Assembly (NCBI GenBank): GCA_025054615.1
Contig: JANWZO010000007.1
Coordinates: forward strand, 50,465 to 114,464
DNA length: 64,000 nucleotides
Reading direction: 5' to 3'
Origin: Kiritimatiellia bacterium
GTDB lineage: Bacteria; Verrucomicrobiota; Kiritimatiellia; CAIVKH01
Shown: positions 52,814 through 62,689 of the stretch, piece by piece
How positions within the stretch are numbered: position 1 is the stretch's first letter
Layout of the letters: each line of letters starts with the position of its first letter
Position numbers and translations under genes: made by a program
Notes under the pieces: model-generated
What the model was told of the DNA's origin: nothing
Databases searched by the model: none
The model's input: only the letters and a program-made list of their open reading frames with translations

Positions 52814-53972
52814 ATTGGGGTTTGCTTCAGTTGCCCTTCTCTTCACGATTTTGCTTCGGGGCCTTCTCGCGGCTGTCGCGGACACAGCGATCCCCGCGTC
52901 GCCTCGCACAATCATGTCAGGCGATCGTCTCAGGATTGTCGTCGTCGAGGACGACCAGTTGTCCAAGACCTATCCCGTCGCGGGCGATGGAACCATCGAT
53001 TTCGGCTTCATTGGGCGGATTCCCGTGGATGGCCTGACCACGGAGCAGGCGGCTGCAAAGCTAAAGAGCGTTCTGGAAAAGACTTACTACAAAAGGGCGA
53101 CGGTTTCCGTCGAAGTCGACGAGTTTGTCGAAGGGTCGGTCATGATCGTCGGTGCGGTCGCTCGCCCGGGCCCCATCGGCTATCAGGGCGACCAGATCCT
53201 TACGCTGATGGAAGCCATCGCGCTGGCAGGAGGACTGAACGCCAACGCGGATGCCAGCAACATCCGGATCCTGCGGTGGCGGCCCGGCGCCGGGCTCCAG
53301 CGTCAGATCATACAAGTCGACGTCAAGTCCATGTATGAAACGCTTGACTTCAGCAAGGACCAGTTTCTTCGGCCTCGGGACATGGTCGTGGTGCCGACGT
53401 TGGGCCGCGGGGAAAAGATGGCAGAATTCCTTGCCCTCGGCGAATTTGCGCGTCCCGGATTCCACCCGCATTCGCCGGGAATGAACATCATTCGGGCGGT
53501 GGCTTTGGCGGGAGGCATCAATCGCGAGGCCCGGATGGATGCAGTCCGACTCCTGCGGCCGGACTCGGCGAACGGAACGTACCAGGCCATCCCAGTCGAT
53601 CTCTCCCGCCTTTTTGGCGCGGCGGACATGACTATGAATATTCCCGTGTTGCCGGGCGACATCCTGTTCGCACCTTCGGCAGCGCAGTCCTCAAGCGGGA
53701 GAATCTATCTGCTGGGGGAGGTATCATCGCCCGGGATTTACCCGCTTCCTTTGCAGGGGGAGGCGACGTTGGCGCGTACGCTTTTGACCCACGGCGGATT
53801 CAGCAAGTTTGCCAACACCTCCCGCGTTCGTATCCAGCGCACCGCCCCCGGAGGTCAGAAGCAGGTTCTCGAAGTGGATGTTGGCCGAATTCTCAAAACG
53901 GGATCGTTTGAAGAGGATGTGCCGCTCCGAGACGAGGATGTAATCATCGTTCCCGAGCGGATTATCTTTTAG
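52797..53972 (+). CDS. Polysaccharide export outer-membrane protein (Wza-like)
   Basis: 391 residues with a signal peptide ending near ADTAIPA and no lipobox cysteine, unlike E. coli Wza. A polysaccharide-export domain (about 36-115; SGDRLRIVVVEDDQLSKTYPVAGDGTI) is followed by three SLBB domains, each starting V/Y-x-x-G-x-V/F-x-x-P-G (GAVARPGPIGY, LGEFARPGFHP, LGEVSSPGIYP) and ending in ALAGG-like motifs. Forms the outer-membrane conduit. It ends 3 nt before the Wzc-like gene. Confidence 0.93.
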   Translation: MSTSFRLGFASVALLFTILLRGLLAAVADTAIPASPRTIMSGDRLRIVVVEDDQLSKTYPVAGDGTIDFGFIGRIPVDGLTTEQAAAKLKSVLEKTYYKRATVSVEVDEFVEGSVMIVGAVARPGPIGYQGDQILTLMEAIALAGGLNANADASNIRILRWRPGAGLQRQIIQVDVKSMYETLDFSKDQFLRPRDMVVVPTLGRGEKMAEFLALGEFARPGFHPHSPGMNIIRAVALAGGINREARMDAVRLLRPDSANGTYQAIPVDLSRLFGAADMTMNIPVLPGDILFAPSAAQSSSGRIYLLGEVSSPGIYPLPLQGEATLARTLLTHGGFSKFANTSRVRIQRTAPGGQKQVLEVDVGRILKTGSFEEDVPLRDEDVIIVPERIIF

Positions 53973-53975
53973 CGC

Positions 53976-56255
53976 ATGAGAAAAATTATCGAACCGCCGG
54001 CGGTTCCCAGAACGATTGGTCCCAACTTGCCGGCACAGGATTCGTCGGCGCGGGCGCAAGCTGATGTCACGCCGCAGCCAGCGCCCACGAAGTCATTCGA
54101 TCTTGTCGACCTCAAGCATTACTTTCACATCGTCGTCAAGCGAATCTGGCTGGTTGCACTGTGTTTCTTCATTTCGCTGAGCGTGACAATCGTCAACATG
54201 GTCAACCAGGTGCCCGTGTATCGCGCCTCGGCCTCGGTCGTACTAAGCCGGGGACTGAACCTGCCGGAACGCCTGAAGGACCGCGATCTCGAAAATGTCT
54301 TCGGCGACATCATCGATACGCAGATGCGGATTCTCCAGTCCGGGACGTTGATCGCTCGCGCCCGCGAGCGGTTGAACCGACCGCCCGAGGAAATTTCCGC
54401 TAAGCTCCAACGGATTTCCGTGTATCCGCTCGGGCGCGCGTCAATTCTCGTCGTTTCCGTCGACGCCCTCGATCCTCAGTTCGCGGCTGATTTTGCCAAC
54501 GCGATGATCGACGCCTACATGGACTACAAGGCGGAAGAGCGGATGGAAACATCCCAGGCAACGGTCATCAGCCTGACCCAGCAGGCCAACCGGCTCCGCG
54601 AGGAGCTCAAACGCGCGGAAGAGCGGGTGCTGGCCTTCAAGCGGGAAAACAGCGTCATCGCCATCGAAGAGCGGGGAAATGTTGCCGCCAAGATGCTGGC
54701 CAATCTTTCCAGCCGCGCTGCGGAATGTCGCGCGGAGCGGATGATCCTGCAGGCGCAGCAACCGCTGCTCAACGAAGCTTCAGACGAGGTCATTCTCCAG
54801 ATGCTCGGTTCTCCGGCCCCATCTCTGGCGCAGTTGCCCATTGCCAGCGTTGTGGATCGCGGGACCAACTTCGCCATGTCCTCTGGCGCCGAAGGCCTGC
54901 TCGAGCGGGGTGTGCTCAACCGGCCTCGCTGGTCCGAGCTGAGACAGGAGAAATTGAACCTTGAAGGTCGACTCGCGATGATGCGGGAGAAGTTCAACGA
55001 CAACCACCCCCAAATTCAGATCACGCTGGCCCGGATTCGCGAAGTGCAGGCCGAGATCGATCGGGAGGTTCAGTTCGCTCTGCAGCAGTTTTACTCCCAG
55101 CTTGAATCCCTCCAGTTACAGGAGAAGGCAATCAACCGCGCCGAGCGGGAATGGGAGGCGGAAGCCCTCGATGTCTCCCGCAAGGCCGATGAATATGCCG
55201 CGCTCCTCAGGGACGTGGCGCGACTTCGCGGCCTGTACGATCTGATATTCAACCGATTGAAGGAAATCGACATTACCATCGGAATCGAACCTGAAACCAT
55301 TCGGCCGCTGGAGCGGGCGCGCCCTTCGTCCACGCCGATCACCCCTCGGCGCCTGCAAAGCCTGTTTCTGGCTGCGGTCATCGGCTTGGGGATCGGAATC
55401 GGGCTGGTCTTTGCGTTGGAATTTCTCGACGATTCCATCCGCTATCCCGAGGATGTCCAGAAGGCGCTCCGCGTTGAATTCCTGGGCATAATTCCCGCCG
55501 CGAGTTGGGACCCGGAGGATCTGAAGTCTAGGCTGCTCTCGAATATCGATCCCAAGAGCGGCCTGGTCGAAGCCTATCGGAATGTGCGGTCCGCGTTGTT
55601 GACCCTATGCAGGGAGAGGGATGTCCGATCCCTGGCGATCACATCGGCCGTTCCCAAAGAGGGCAAAACAACGACCGCCATCAACCTGGCCATCAGCCTC
55701 GCGCAGGCAGGAATGCGTGTGCTGCTCATTGACGCTGACCTGCGGCGGGGCGAATTGCACAAATTTTTTGGCCTTGAAGGCGGCCGCGGATTTTCAGACG
55801 TGCTGAGCGGACAGGCCAAACCGGAATCGGTCATCCAGCGTACGACGGTTGCCAATCTCGATCTGGTTGCGACCGGCCCATTTCCGCCAAATCCGGCGGA
55901 GCTGGTCTTGAGACCTGAGTTTGGCGCGTTCATGGACTACGCGCGCCGCGCTTACGACCGGATCCTCTTCGACTGCCCGCCGGTTATGGCGGTTTCGGAA
56001 TCGGCCATGATGGCATCGCAGGTGGAAGGCACGGTGTTCGTGATTTGGGCGGGCCAGACCTCCCGGCGGCTTGTTCAACTTTCGCTTCAACTGGTCCGCC
56101 AGCGCGGCGGGTCCGTTCTCGGGTGCGTGCTGAACAACTTGGAGTTTGGCAGAGTGGGGTACTACTACTACTCGACCTATTACGGATATTATGGGTATGA
56201 CTACGGGTACGAACCTTCGCCGTCCGCGGTGTCAACGTCACGTCGAACAGGGTAG
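53976..56255 (+). CDS. Chain-length regulator and BY-kinase fusion (Wzc-like)
   Basis: 759 residues. Wzz domain with membrane segments near 57-77 and 461-482 and a long periplasmic coiled coil between (QQANRLREELKRAEERVLAFKRE). The cytoplasmic tyrosine kinase has Walker A SAVPKEGKTTT (about 556-566), Walker A' LLIDADLRRGE and Walker B RILFDCPPV. The C-terminal tail carries eleven tyrosines between about 729 and 745, the autophosphorylation cluster. Controls polymer length and export by cycles of Tyr phosphorylation. Confidence 0.95.
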   Translation: MRKIIEPPAVPRTIGPNLPAQDSSARAQADVTPQPAPTKSFDLVDLKHYFHIVVKRIWLVALCFFISLSVTIVNMVNQVPVYRASASVVLSRGLNLPERLKDRDLENVFGDIIDTQMRILQSGTLIARARERLNRPPEEISAKLQRISVYPLGRASILVVSVDALDPQFAADFANAMIDAYMDYKAEERMETSQATVISLTQQANRLREELKRAEERVLAFKRENSVIAIEERGNVAAKMLANLSSRAAECRAERMILQAQQPLLNEASDEVILQMLGSPAPSLAQLPIASVVDRGTNFAMSSGAEGLLERGVLNRPRWSELRQEKLNLEGRLAMMREKFNDNHPQIQITLARIREVQAEIDREVQFALQQFYSQLESLQLQEKAINRAEREWEAEALDVSRKADEYAALLRDVARLRGLYDLIFNRLKEIDITIGIEPETIRPLERARPSSTPITPRRLQSLFLAAVIGLGIGIGLVFALEFLDDSIRYPEDVQKALRVEFLGIIPAASWDPEDLKSRLLSNIDPKSGLVEAYRNVRSALLTLCRERDVRSLAITSAVPKEGKTTTAINLAISLAQAGMRVLLIDADLRRGELHKFFGLEGGRGFSDVLSGQAKPESVIQRTTVANLDLVATGPFPPNPAELVLRPEFGAFMDYARRAYDRILFDCPPVMAVSESAMMASQVEGTVFVIWAGQTSRRLVQLSLQLVRQRGGSVLGCVLNNLEFGRVGYYYYSTYYGYYGYDYGYEPSPSAVSTSRRTG

Positions 56256-56270
56256 GAGCGAACCCTAACC

Positions 56271-57746
56271 ATGTTGCTTCACCGCGGACAACGGATTTCA
56301 CTTCGCCGTGTCGCTCTGATCGCCAGCGACATTGTGGGAATCGTTGCGGCCATCTGGTTGTCCGCCTTGTTGCGCCTTGGCCCCGAACAGGGTGCGGATT
56401 TCATGGAACAAAACATCGGCTCGATTTTGGCGTCGGTTCTGATCAGTCTGGTCGTGTTTTATGCCGTTGGCATGTACGAGCGCGAAGCCCTCATCAAGCG
56501 CCATGCCTCCTATTCGCTTCCCTTTCTCGGCGCGGCGCTCGCCCTGGTCGTGATAATCCTCATTTTTTATGCTCGGTTTCAATCTCAGGTCGGCCGCGGG
56601 ATTCTGCTGTTGAGCGGGGTCTTTATCTTCTTCTTCGCTTGGGCGTCCCGCGCGGCCTATCGCGCCATCATCCGCAGCGGCATGTTATCCAAAAATGCTA
56701 TGGTCATCGGAGACGGCCAGGAGGCGGTTGAAGCAGTTCGGCTGATTCGTTCTGCTCCTGACGCGGGCCTTCGCATCCGAGGCATTGTTGCCGCGCATCG
56801 AATTCAGCCGGGAACCCTCATCGCAGGGGTCCCCGTCGTCGGGCAAATCGAGAGAATCCGGGAACTTGCGGATGCTTTCGAAGTGGAAACGCTGATCGTC
56901 GCCACATCCCTATCCCGCGAACCTGCCGTGCTGAGGATGCTGCGCCCATTGCGGTGTTCGGGGATCGAAATGATCGATTACGTCTCTCTTCATGAGCAAT
57001 TGGCCCAGGAAATCCCGATCGATCACATCAACGACGAATGGCTGATGAGCGCCGCGATGAACAGTTCCGTTATCCACATTCGGAAAATCAAACGGATTCT
57101 GGATTTTTCGGTCGCCCTGGTCGGTCTGCTTGTGGGAGCTCCAATCATGGCGTTGACAGCGCTCCTGATCCGGCTCGATTCGAAAGGCCCGATCCTGTAC
57201 CGACAGCAGCGCGCGGGATTGAGCGGCCGGATCATCACGGTCCTCAAATTCCGGTCGATGCGAACGGATGCCGAGGCGCAAACCGGCGCCGTGTGGTCGG
57301 GTCTCGTCGACCCGCGGGTGACCCGAGTGGGGCGTTTCATCCGCAAATGGCGCATCGACGAACTGCCTCAGCTCATCAATGTTCTCCGCGGGGAGATGAG
57401 TCTTGTCGGGCCGCGCCCTGAGCGGCCTGAATTCATCGAGATGCTGGCTTCGGCGATTCCATTTTACCGCGAACGGCTGATGGTGCCTCCCGGGATTACC
57501 GGCTGGGCTCAGGTCAAATATCCTTATGCGGCAAGCATTGAAGCGGCGCGCCGGAAGCTGCAGTACGACCTTTATTACATCAAGCACATGAGTTTATTTC
57601 TCGACCTTCTAATTCTCCTGCGGACGTTCAAGACGATTATCATGGGTCTCCGACACAGCGAGGAAGAGGTCATCGAAACCGGGCCTCGGGGCGAATTGAG
57701 TGTCCTCCCGCAGCCCGTGCAGGGAAAAGCGGTCGAAACGGCATGA
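56271..57746 (+). CDS. Exopolysaccharide-initiating polyprenyl glycosylphosphotransferase (WcaJ type)
   Basis: Transfers a sugar-phosphate to undecaprenyl phosphate, starting the repeat unit. 491 residues: four N-terminal membrane segments, a Rossmann-like domain (AMVIGDGQEAVEAVRLIRSAP), a further membrane segment (LDFSVALVGLLVGAPIMALTAL) and the catalytic domain with LKFRSMRTDAE, RVGRFIRKWRIDELPQLINVL, MSLVGPRPERPEF and PPGITGWAQV. All hallmarks intact. Overlaps the NusG-like gene by 4 nt. Confidence 0.95.
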   Translation: MLLHRGQRISLRRVALIASDIVGIVAAIWLSALLRLGPEQGADFMEQNIGSILASVLISLVVFYAVGMYEREALIKRHASYSLPFLGAALALVVIILIFYARFQSQVGRGILLLSGVFIFFFAWASRAAYRAIIRSGMLSKNAMVIGDGQEAVEAVRLIRSAPDAGLRIRGIVAAHRIQPGTLIAGVPVVGQIERIRELADAFEVETLIVATSLSREPAVLRMLRPLRCSGIEMIDYVSLHEQLAQEIPIDHINDEWLMSAAMNSSVIHIRKIKRILDFSVALVGLLVGAPIMALTALLIRLDSKGPILYRQQRAGLSGRIITVLKFRSMRTDAEAQTGAVWSGLVDPRVTRVGRFIRKWRIDELPQLINVLRGEMSLVGPRPERPEFIEMLASAIPFYRERLMVPPGITGWAQVKYPYAASIEAARRKLQYDLYYIKHMSLFLDLLILLRTFKTIIMGLRHSEEEVIETGPRGELSVLPQPVQGKAVETA

Positions 57747-58285
57747 ACAGCCGTTCCGTTTCCGCGGCCTGCCCGGTCGACTTCGAGGTGTTGCCCGATC
57801 CCGTGCGATGGGTTGTGGTCCATACGCGCCCGCGGCGCGAGAAAAAACTCGCCGATGCGGCAATGCGCGCCGGTATCCATGTTTACCTTCCGCTTCGGGC
57901 GCGCACGCATCAATACGGCAATCGGAAGCGAACCTTTGAGTCGCCACTTTTTTCCGGTTACGTCTTCTGCCGCGGCGACATGGCCCAACGCCGATGGCTT
58001 CGCCAGAACCAAAATGTCGCCAACCTTCTCGACGTTGTCGCCCAACAGGAGCTTGCTCGGCAGCTCGAGCAAATTCATTTGGCGCTCGAGTCCAACCTTC
58101 TGGTCGATGTGATGCCCTTTTTGGAGGCCGGGCGGCGCGTCAAGATTACGGCCGGCCCCTTGAAGGGTTGCGAAGGGATTGTGATTCGGATGAGCGGCCG
58201 CGCGCGAGTTGTTCTCAACGTCGATGTTATCCGCCAGGCGGCAGTGCTCGAAGTCGACAGTTCCGTCTTGGCGCCCCTGTCGTAG
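57743..58285 (+). CDS. NusG-paralog antiterminator (RfaH/UpxY-like)
   Basis: 180 residues. The NGN domain (about 20-110) has RWVVVHTRPRREKKLADAA, YLPLRAR and PLFSGYVFCRG; the KOW motif is GRRVKITAGPLKGCEGIVIR near 128-147. As an operon-specific paralog it would ride RNA polymerase through long polysaccharide genes. It sits in the middle of the operon, not near the promoter, so it acts on distal genes or elsewhere. No ops-like element was found. Confidence 0.88.
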   Translation: MNSRSVSAACPVDFEVLPDPVRWVVVHTRPRREKKLADAAMRAGIHVYLPLRARTHQYGNRKRTFESPLFSGYVFCRGDMAQRRWLRQNQNVANLLDVVAQQELARQLEQIHLALESNLLVDVMPFLEAGRRVKITAGPLKGCEGIVIRMSGRARVVLNVDVIRQAAVLEVDSSVLAPLS

Positions 58286-58289
58286 ATAC

Positions 58290-59054
58290 ATGTGGATTCA
58301 GCTTCGAAATTGGGCCGCTGGCGCGATGCCGCCGGCAGTCCGTCAAATGGCGCGAGAATGGTATTATCCGCGAAAAATCGCCCGTTATTCGGCGGCTGAC
58401 TGGCTCCCCGCAGATGGCGTCCACCGGCTCGTCTCCGCTGGCTCGGTCGTCGTCGATGCCGGTGCGAATGTCGGATACATCACGGCCACGCTCGCCCGCT
58501 GGGTGGGTCCGGAGGGCCGTGTTCACAGCTTCGAACCCGTGCCATCCACATTTGCCGTCCTGCGGCGGACCGTGGAACACCTGCGCCTAGGGAACGTTAT
58601 TCTGCACCCCTGCGCACTCTCGGATTCCGCCGGCGAGGCGAAGGTCCATATTCCATCGTTTGCTGACGGTCGCGAAAACTTTTATGAAGCATCGCTGCAC
58701 GTTCATCCGTGGAACACGTATTCCGGTCGGTCGTTCTCCGTCCGGACCGCCACGTTGGACGACGAACTGGGGTCCGATGCGGAACGCGTGCATTTCATGA
58801 AAATCGATGTCGAAGGCCATGAAGAACCCCTGCTGCTTGGGTCGCGCCTCGTCCTACAAAGGGCTCGTCCAGCGTTGTTGATTGAAATTGATGGTTCATT
58901 GGACGATGAGTCAGTTTCAGCCGGTCGCGTGGCGCGGTTCCTTGAATCTTTCGGATATCGTCCGTATTTCTGGCGGAATGACTGGTGTCCCCGACAGCGG
59001 GGTGAATCGGCGGTGGACTACTTTTTTTTGATGCCTCATCATGTCTCCGCATGA
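58290..59054 (+). CDS. FkbM-family methyltransferase
   Basis: 254 residues from ATG 58290, just after the NusG-like stop; the frame stays open further upstream inside that gene. The SAM motif is [21 protein letters not shown], followed by [40 protein letters not shown] and LLIEIDGS, all typical of FkbM enzymes, which O-methylate sugars or polyketides. Probably methylates a sugar in the polymer. Overlaps the next gene by 4 nt. Confidence 0.9.
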   Translation: MWIQLRNWAAGAMPPAVRQMAREWYYPRKIARYSAADWLPADGVHRLVSAGSVVVDAGANVGYITATLARWVGPEGRVHSFEPVPSTFAVLRRTVEHLRLGNVILHPCALSDSAGEAKVHIPSFADGRENFYEASLHVHPWNTYSGRSFSVRTATLDDELGSDAERVHFMKIDVEGHEEPLLLGSRLVLQRARPALLIEIDGSLDDESVSAGRVARFLESFGYRPYFWRNDWCPRQRGESAVDYFFLMPHHVSA

Positions 59055-59767
59055 ACGCAAAGTCCCCTTTTTCAACGCTATCCATCGTCATCCCCGTCTA
59101 CAACGAGGCGCGAACGGTCGAAACCATCCTAAATAGGGTCCGTTCGGTCGACGTGGGTTTGCGCAAAGAGATCATCCTGGTTAACGATTGCTCGACGGAC
59201 GGCACGCGCGAGGTTCTCGAGCGTCTCGCGAAGGAGGACCCGACCCTTGTGGTCTTGCACCACGAACGCAATCGCGGCAAGGGCGCCGCTCTCCGAACGG
59301 GATTCGCTCGGGCCACTGGCGATATTGTTCTCATCCAAGACGCCGACCTCGAATACGATCCCCGCGAATATCCGCAGTTACTGCAGCCGATTCTGGACGG
59401 CCATGCGGATGTCGTTTATGGGTCGCGTTTTATTGGCGGCGGGCCGCACCGGGTTCTTTTCTTCTGGCACATGGTGGGAAACAAGTTCCTCACGCTTCTC
59501 TCCAACATGATGACGAACCTTAACCTCACGGACATGGAGGTCTGCTACAAGGTCTTTCGCCGCGAGGTGTTGCAAGGGATCGTGATCAAAGAGGAGCGTT
59601 TCGGATTCGAAGTCGAGATCACCGCCAAGGTCGCCCGAAAACGCTGCCGAATTTACGAAGTTCCCGTCAGCTATCACGGCCGCACCTACGAAGAAGGCAA
59701 AAAAATCAATTGGAAAGACGGTGTTCGCGCCCTCTGGTGCATCATTCGCTACCGGCTGGCGGACTGA
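59051..59767 (+). CDS. GT2 glycosyltransferase (polyprenyl-phosphate mannose/glucose synthase type)
   Basis: 238 residues, compact GT-A protein with no C-terminal membrane anchor. [55 protein letters not shown] and VCYKVFRRE are the DPM1-like motifs. Likely supplies a lipid-linked sugar for a GT-C enzyme. Overlaps the FkbM gene by 4 nt and converges with the GT-C gene, sharing 26 nt at the 3' ends. Confidence 0.92.
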   Translation: MNAKSPFSTLSIVIPVYNEARTVETILNRVRSVDVGLRKEIILVNDCSTDGTREVLERLAKEDPTLVVLHHERNRGKGAALRTGFARATGDIVLIQDADLEYDPREYPQLLQPILDGHADVVYGSRFIGGGPHRVLFFWHMVGNKFLTLLSNMMTNLNLTDMEVCYKVFRREVLQGIVIKEERFGFEVEITAKVARKRCRIYEVPVSYHGRTYEEGKKINWKDGVRALWCIIRYRLAD

Positions 59768-61499
59768 CCTCAACAGGGACAAACCGGCCATTGCACCAAT
59801 CGTTTGGATCCGCAACGTAGCGGTAGAATCTCCGGTCGGCAAATGCCCGAACTAGGCACGGTACAAGATCGAGATATTCCCCACGGGCGTAAATGACCCG
59901 GCCGGTCAGAGCGGGGTCATTGAACAGAAATCCGGAGGAGTAGCGGAACCGGATTTCTGGCGCTCCTGAGTCGATCAGGACAAGGCTCGAAGGCGGCAGT
60001 TCCCGCAGGGCGCGTTCGTGCAGGCACCGGTTCGCTTGCTCGTAGTCCGGACCATAGTTTCGAAAAACAACCTGGGGCCAATAGGCGCCGACGGCATGGG
60101 CGAAGCTGGCAACCACGACCGCAAGAACAACGAACCGCCTCGCAGGAGAAGCCCCTGCCCATTCTCTGAGTCCGAAGGCCAACAGGACGAGCATAACCGG
60201 GGCGAGATTGTAATAATACCGGGCCTCGTATTCATGGCCCAGATAGTCGTAAAAAAAGTAGACGCCGACATGGACAGCCGTGGCGATGACCAAAAAACGT
60301 ACTCTTCGGTCCATAACGCGAAGGAACGCAAAACCGAGCAAGGGCAGGGTCAGCGGCCATCCGAGCAACGCTTGGTCGAAGCGGATGAGGCGATGAAGAG
60401 ATAGTTGCGCGGCATCTGCGAGCTTGAAATGTTCGCCAACTCCGAAGCGGGATTGGAACATTGGAAACAGGCTCTGATCCGTTGTAAAGCCGTACCCAAT
60501 CGCTGCCCAATGACCATACGCTTTTTGGTTCCACAGCAAGATCGCCACGAATGCGGGCAAAAAGCCCATCAGCAGATGCCGGCTCGATCGCAGGATTTCC
60601 AAAACTGCGCGGGGGGCTGAGAGTAGCAGGCCGGTCGCAACCGCGGCAGCCGAAATCAAAAATTCGTGCGGCCGTATAAGGAAGCTCAATCCGTACGCGA
60701 AGCCGGCCAAGACGTTGAGAAAAGGCGCTCGAGGCATGTGTAGCGCCGAGACCAAAGCCCAAGAGCCGGTTAAGAATGATGCAAGAAAGGTCGTATGGGA
60801 CATCATGGATCCGGCTAAGAGAATTGCCAGCGGCGATACGGCGAATGCGGCAGCGGTGGCGCGCGCTACCGATTCGGTAAAAAATGAGCGCGCCAGAAAG
60901 TACGATGCCACTAGCACGAGGAGGTGAGCGAGGAGGAGAGCAGCATTCGAGTATCCAAGGAGTTGGCCGATTGCCAAGAGCAGTGCGTGGCCGGGGGGGT
61001 ATTTCGTGAACCATTTCCCATCGTTTGTGATCAGGACGTGATGCTGAAAAAAAGCCAGCGGGCAGGGGGGAGCAGCGGCTACGAGTTCGCCGCCGGCGAA
61101 GATTTTCGCCTGAAAGAAGTGGCTGATCGCATCGGTTACATGCGGGATGCTGTCGAACAAAACGTGAAAGGAAATGGCCGCGCTCAAGGCGCCACCAAGC
61201 ATGAGCAGGGCAAGAAACGCGGGCGCGGACACGCGCGGCGCGCCCATCATTGTCCGCGGCGAAACGATTCCGCGCCGAAATAAAGCCGTCAGTCCGGTTG
61301 CGACCAGCGCGAGAGCAGCCCAAACCTGCCCGGTCGCCATTCTCGCCACCGTTTCAGCGCTCAACTCATGGTCGGCCGACAATAATCGACCTGCCAACGC
61401 GAGCGGATAGATGCCGACCTGCCACAAGATAAGAAGAATCACCCCCGATGCGATGATGGCCACGGGAAGAGGCGCCGTTTGCGATGTCGGGAACGTCAT
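59742..61499 (-). CDS. GT-C fold membrane glycosyltransferase-like protein
   Basis: 585 residues from the ATG at 61499, which overlaps the upstream GT2 stop by 4 nt; the frame stays open far upstream inside that gene and is not used. About twelve membrane segments. External motifs include [23 protein letters not shown] in the first large loop, [13 protein letters not shown] and [16 protein letters not shown], as in GT39-like proteins that move sugars from polyprenyl phosphate. A soluble C-terminal part of about 110 residues follows. Confidence 0.75.
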   Translation of the reverse strand: MTFPTSQTAPLPVAIIASGVILLILWQVGIYPLALAGRLLSADHELSAETVARMATGQVWAALALVATGLTALFRRGIVSPRTMMGAPRVSAPAFLALLMLGGALSAAISFHVLFDSIPHVTDAISHFFQAKIFAGGELVAAAPPCPLAFFQHHVLITNDGKWFTKYPPGHALLLAIGQLLGYSNAALLLAHLLVLVASYFLARSFFTESVARATAAAFAVSPLAILLAGSMMSHTTFLASFLTGSWALVSALHMPRAPFLNVLAGFAYGLSFLIRPHEFLISAAAVATGLLLSAPRAVLEILRSSRHLLMGFLPAFVAILLWNQKAYGHWAAIGYGFTTDQSLFPMFQSRFGVGEHFKLADAAQLSLHRLIRFDQALLGWPLTLPLLGFAFLRVMDRRVRFLVIATAVHVGVYFFYDYLGHEYEARYYYNLAPVMLVLLAFGLREWAGASPARRFVVLAVVVASFAHAVGAYWPQVVFRNYGPDYEQANRCLHERALRELPPSSLVLIDSGAPEIRFRYSSGFLFNDPALTGRVIYARGEYLDLVPCLVRAFADRRFYRYVADPNDWCNGRFVPVEVSPPAGSE

Positions 61500-62635
61500 G
61501 TTCGGGTAATCACGACGTCCTTCAGGAGGGTATCCTTGTCCAGCTTCGTCGCATGCCAAGCGTCCATTTGGCGCAGGATGAAACGCCCCGCGGCCAGCAT
61601 AAAGCTCAATCCGCTGGCGTAAAGGGTCGCTTCCCGGATGAGCGAGTCGGGGTTCAGCAGGAAGCATCCGGCAGAAAGGAGGACGAATCCGCCAACCACC
61701 AGGGTCTCGATTCGGAAGAACCGACTCAATCCCTTTTGAAGTCTCGAAGTGGGCCAGTCGGGAAGAATCTTTTTGGAAAAGAAGTGAAAAAGCAGTCCAG
61801 TAGCGGCCATCAGTTCGGCGCTCAGCACCAGCGGCAGTCGCATAGCGGCAGGGGACAGCGCCGCAGCCAGCAGGAGCGCAAGCGCGCATGTCCAAAACAT
61901 ACGGAGGGGCGTATAGAAAAGTGCGGTCACGAGAATGACGTGCAGAAACATGAAGCCGTCTCGCAGAACCCTCAATTTGCTCGTTCCCTGCCGTTCATGA
62001 TAGGGCATCGGAATCTCTCCGATATGGATGCGGGGATCGAGAAGACAACGTGCGCTCATGGCCGGCGTGAAGGACAGCCCGCTGGGGAGGGGCAGGATCA
62101 ACGGCAATAGCGAGCGCTTCAGGATCCGCATTCCGGAGGCCGTGTCGCGGACAATCCGGCCTGAAATCGCGGACAGAAGTATCGCATACAAGGTGTTGCC
62201 GACTCGCCGGATCAGAGGCATTCGGCTGTTCGAATGCAGCCTTGAACCGAGCACAATATCCGCGCCGGTTTTTTGCATCTCGTTCCACAGGTCAAAAAGA
62301 AACGCGGGATCGCACGTCCCGTCCGCGTCCATAAACGCCAAAATATCACCGGAGGCCACGGCGAATCCGGTCTCGATGGCCTTCCCATATCCGCGATTTT
62401 TCCCATATTCGACGACTGTGACTCCCGGCAGACTGCGCGCCAGTTCGGCCGTCCGATCCCGGCTCCCGTCGCTCACGACGATGATTTCGACTCGCGCGAT
62501 GTCCTTCGGAAAGGAGGCGGGATTCTCGGCGACAGCCAGTGCCCGCCGCAACGTGTTTAGAATCGCGTCCTCCTCGTTATAGGCGGGGATCACGAGAGAG
62601 ATGATTTGGCCGGACAACGCGCTCGGAGGGAACAT
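61496..62635 (-). CDS. GT2 glycosyltransferase with C-terminal membrane segments
   Basis: 379 residues from the ATG at 62635; the frame extends 42 codons further but that would overlap the divergent methyltransferase. Motifs SLVIPAYNEEDAIL, VSDGSRDRTAEL, NRGYGKAIETGF, MDADGTCDP and VLGSRLHSNSRMP identify a GT-A domain, followed by about five membrane segments from residue 230. Probably makes or presents a polyprenyl-linked sugar to the GT-C protein encoded next. Confidence 0.88.
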   Translation of the reverse strand: MFPPSALSGQIISLVIPAYNEEDAILNTLRRALAVAENPASFPKDIARVEIIVVSDGSRDRTAELARSLPGVTVVEYGKNRGYGKAIETGFAVASGDILAFMDADGTCDPAFLFDLWNEMQKTGADIVLGSRLHSNSRMPLIRRVGNTLYAILLSAISGRIVRDTASGMRILKRSLLPLILPLPSGLSFTPAMSARCLLDPRIHIGEIPMPYHERQGTSKLRVLRDGFMFLHVILVTALFYTPLRMFWTCALALLLAAALSPAAMRLPLVLSAELMAATGLLFHFFSKKILPDWPTSRLQKGLSRFFRIETLVVGGFVLLSAGCFLLNPDSLIREATLYASGLSFMLAAGRFILRQMDAWHATKLDKDTLLKDVVITRT

Positions 62636-62644
62636 GTTTTTTTG

Positions 62645-62673
62645 TTTATACTCGATGGATCGCCTTTGATAAA
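62645..62673. promoter_or_regulatory. Possible bidirectional promoter
   Basis: TTTATA (62645-62650), 17 nt, GATAAA (62668-62673). Read on the minus strand it is TTTATC, 17 nt, TATAAA. The -35 of one direction is the -10 of the other, in the 54 nt between the divergent GT2 and methyltransferase genes. Confidence 0.35.
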
Positions 62674-62689
62674 GTATGAGTACGTTGGC

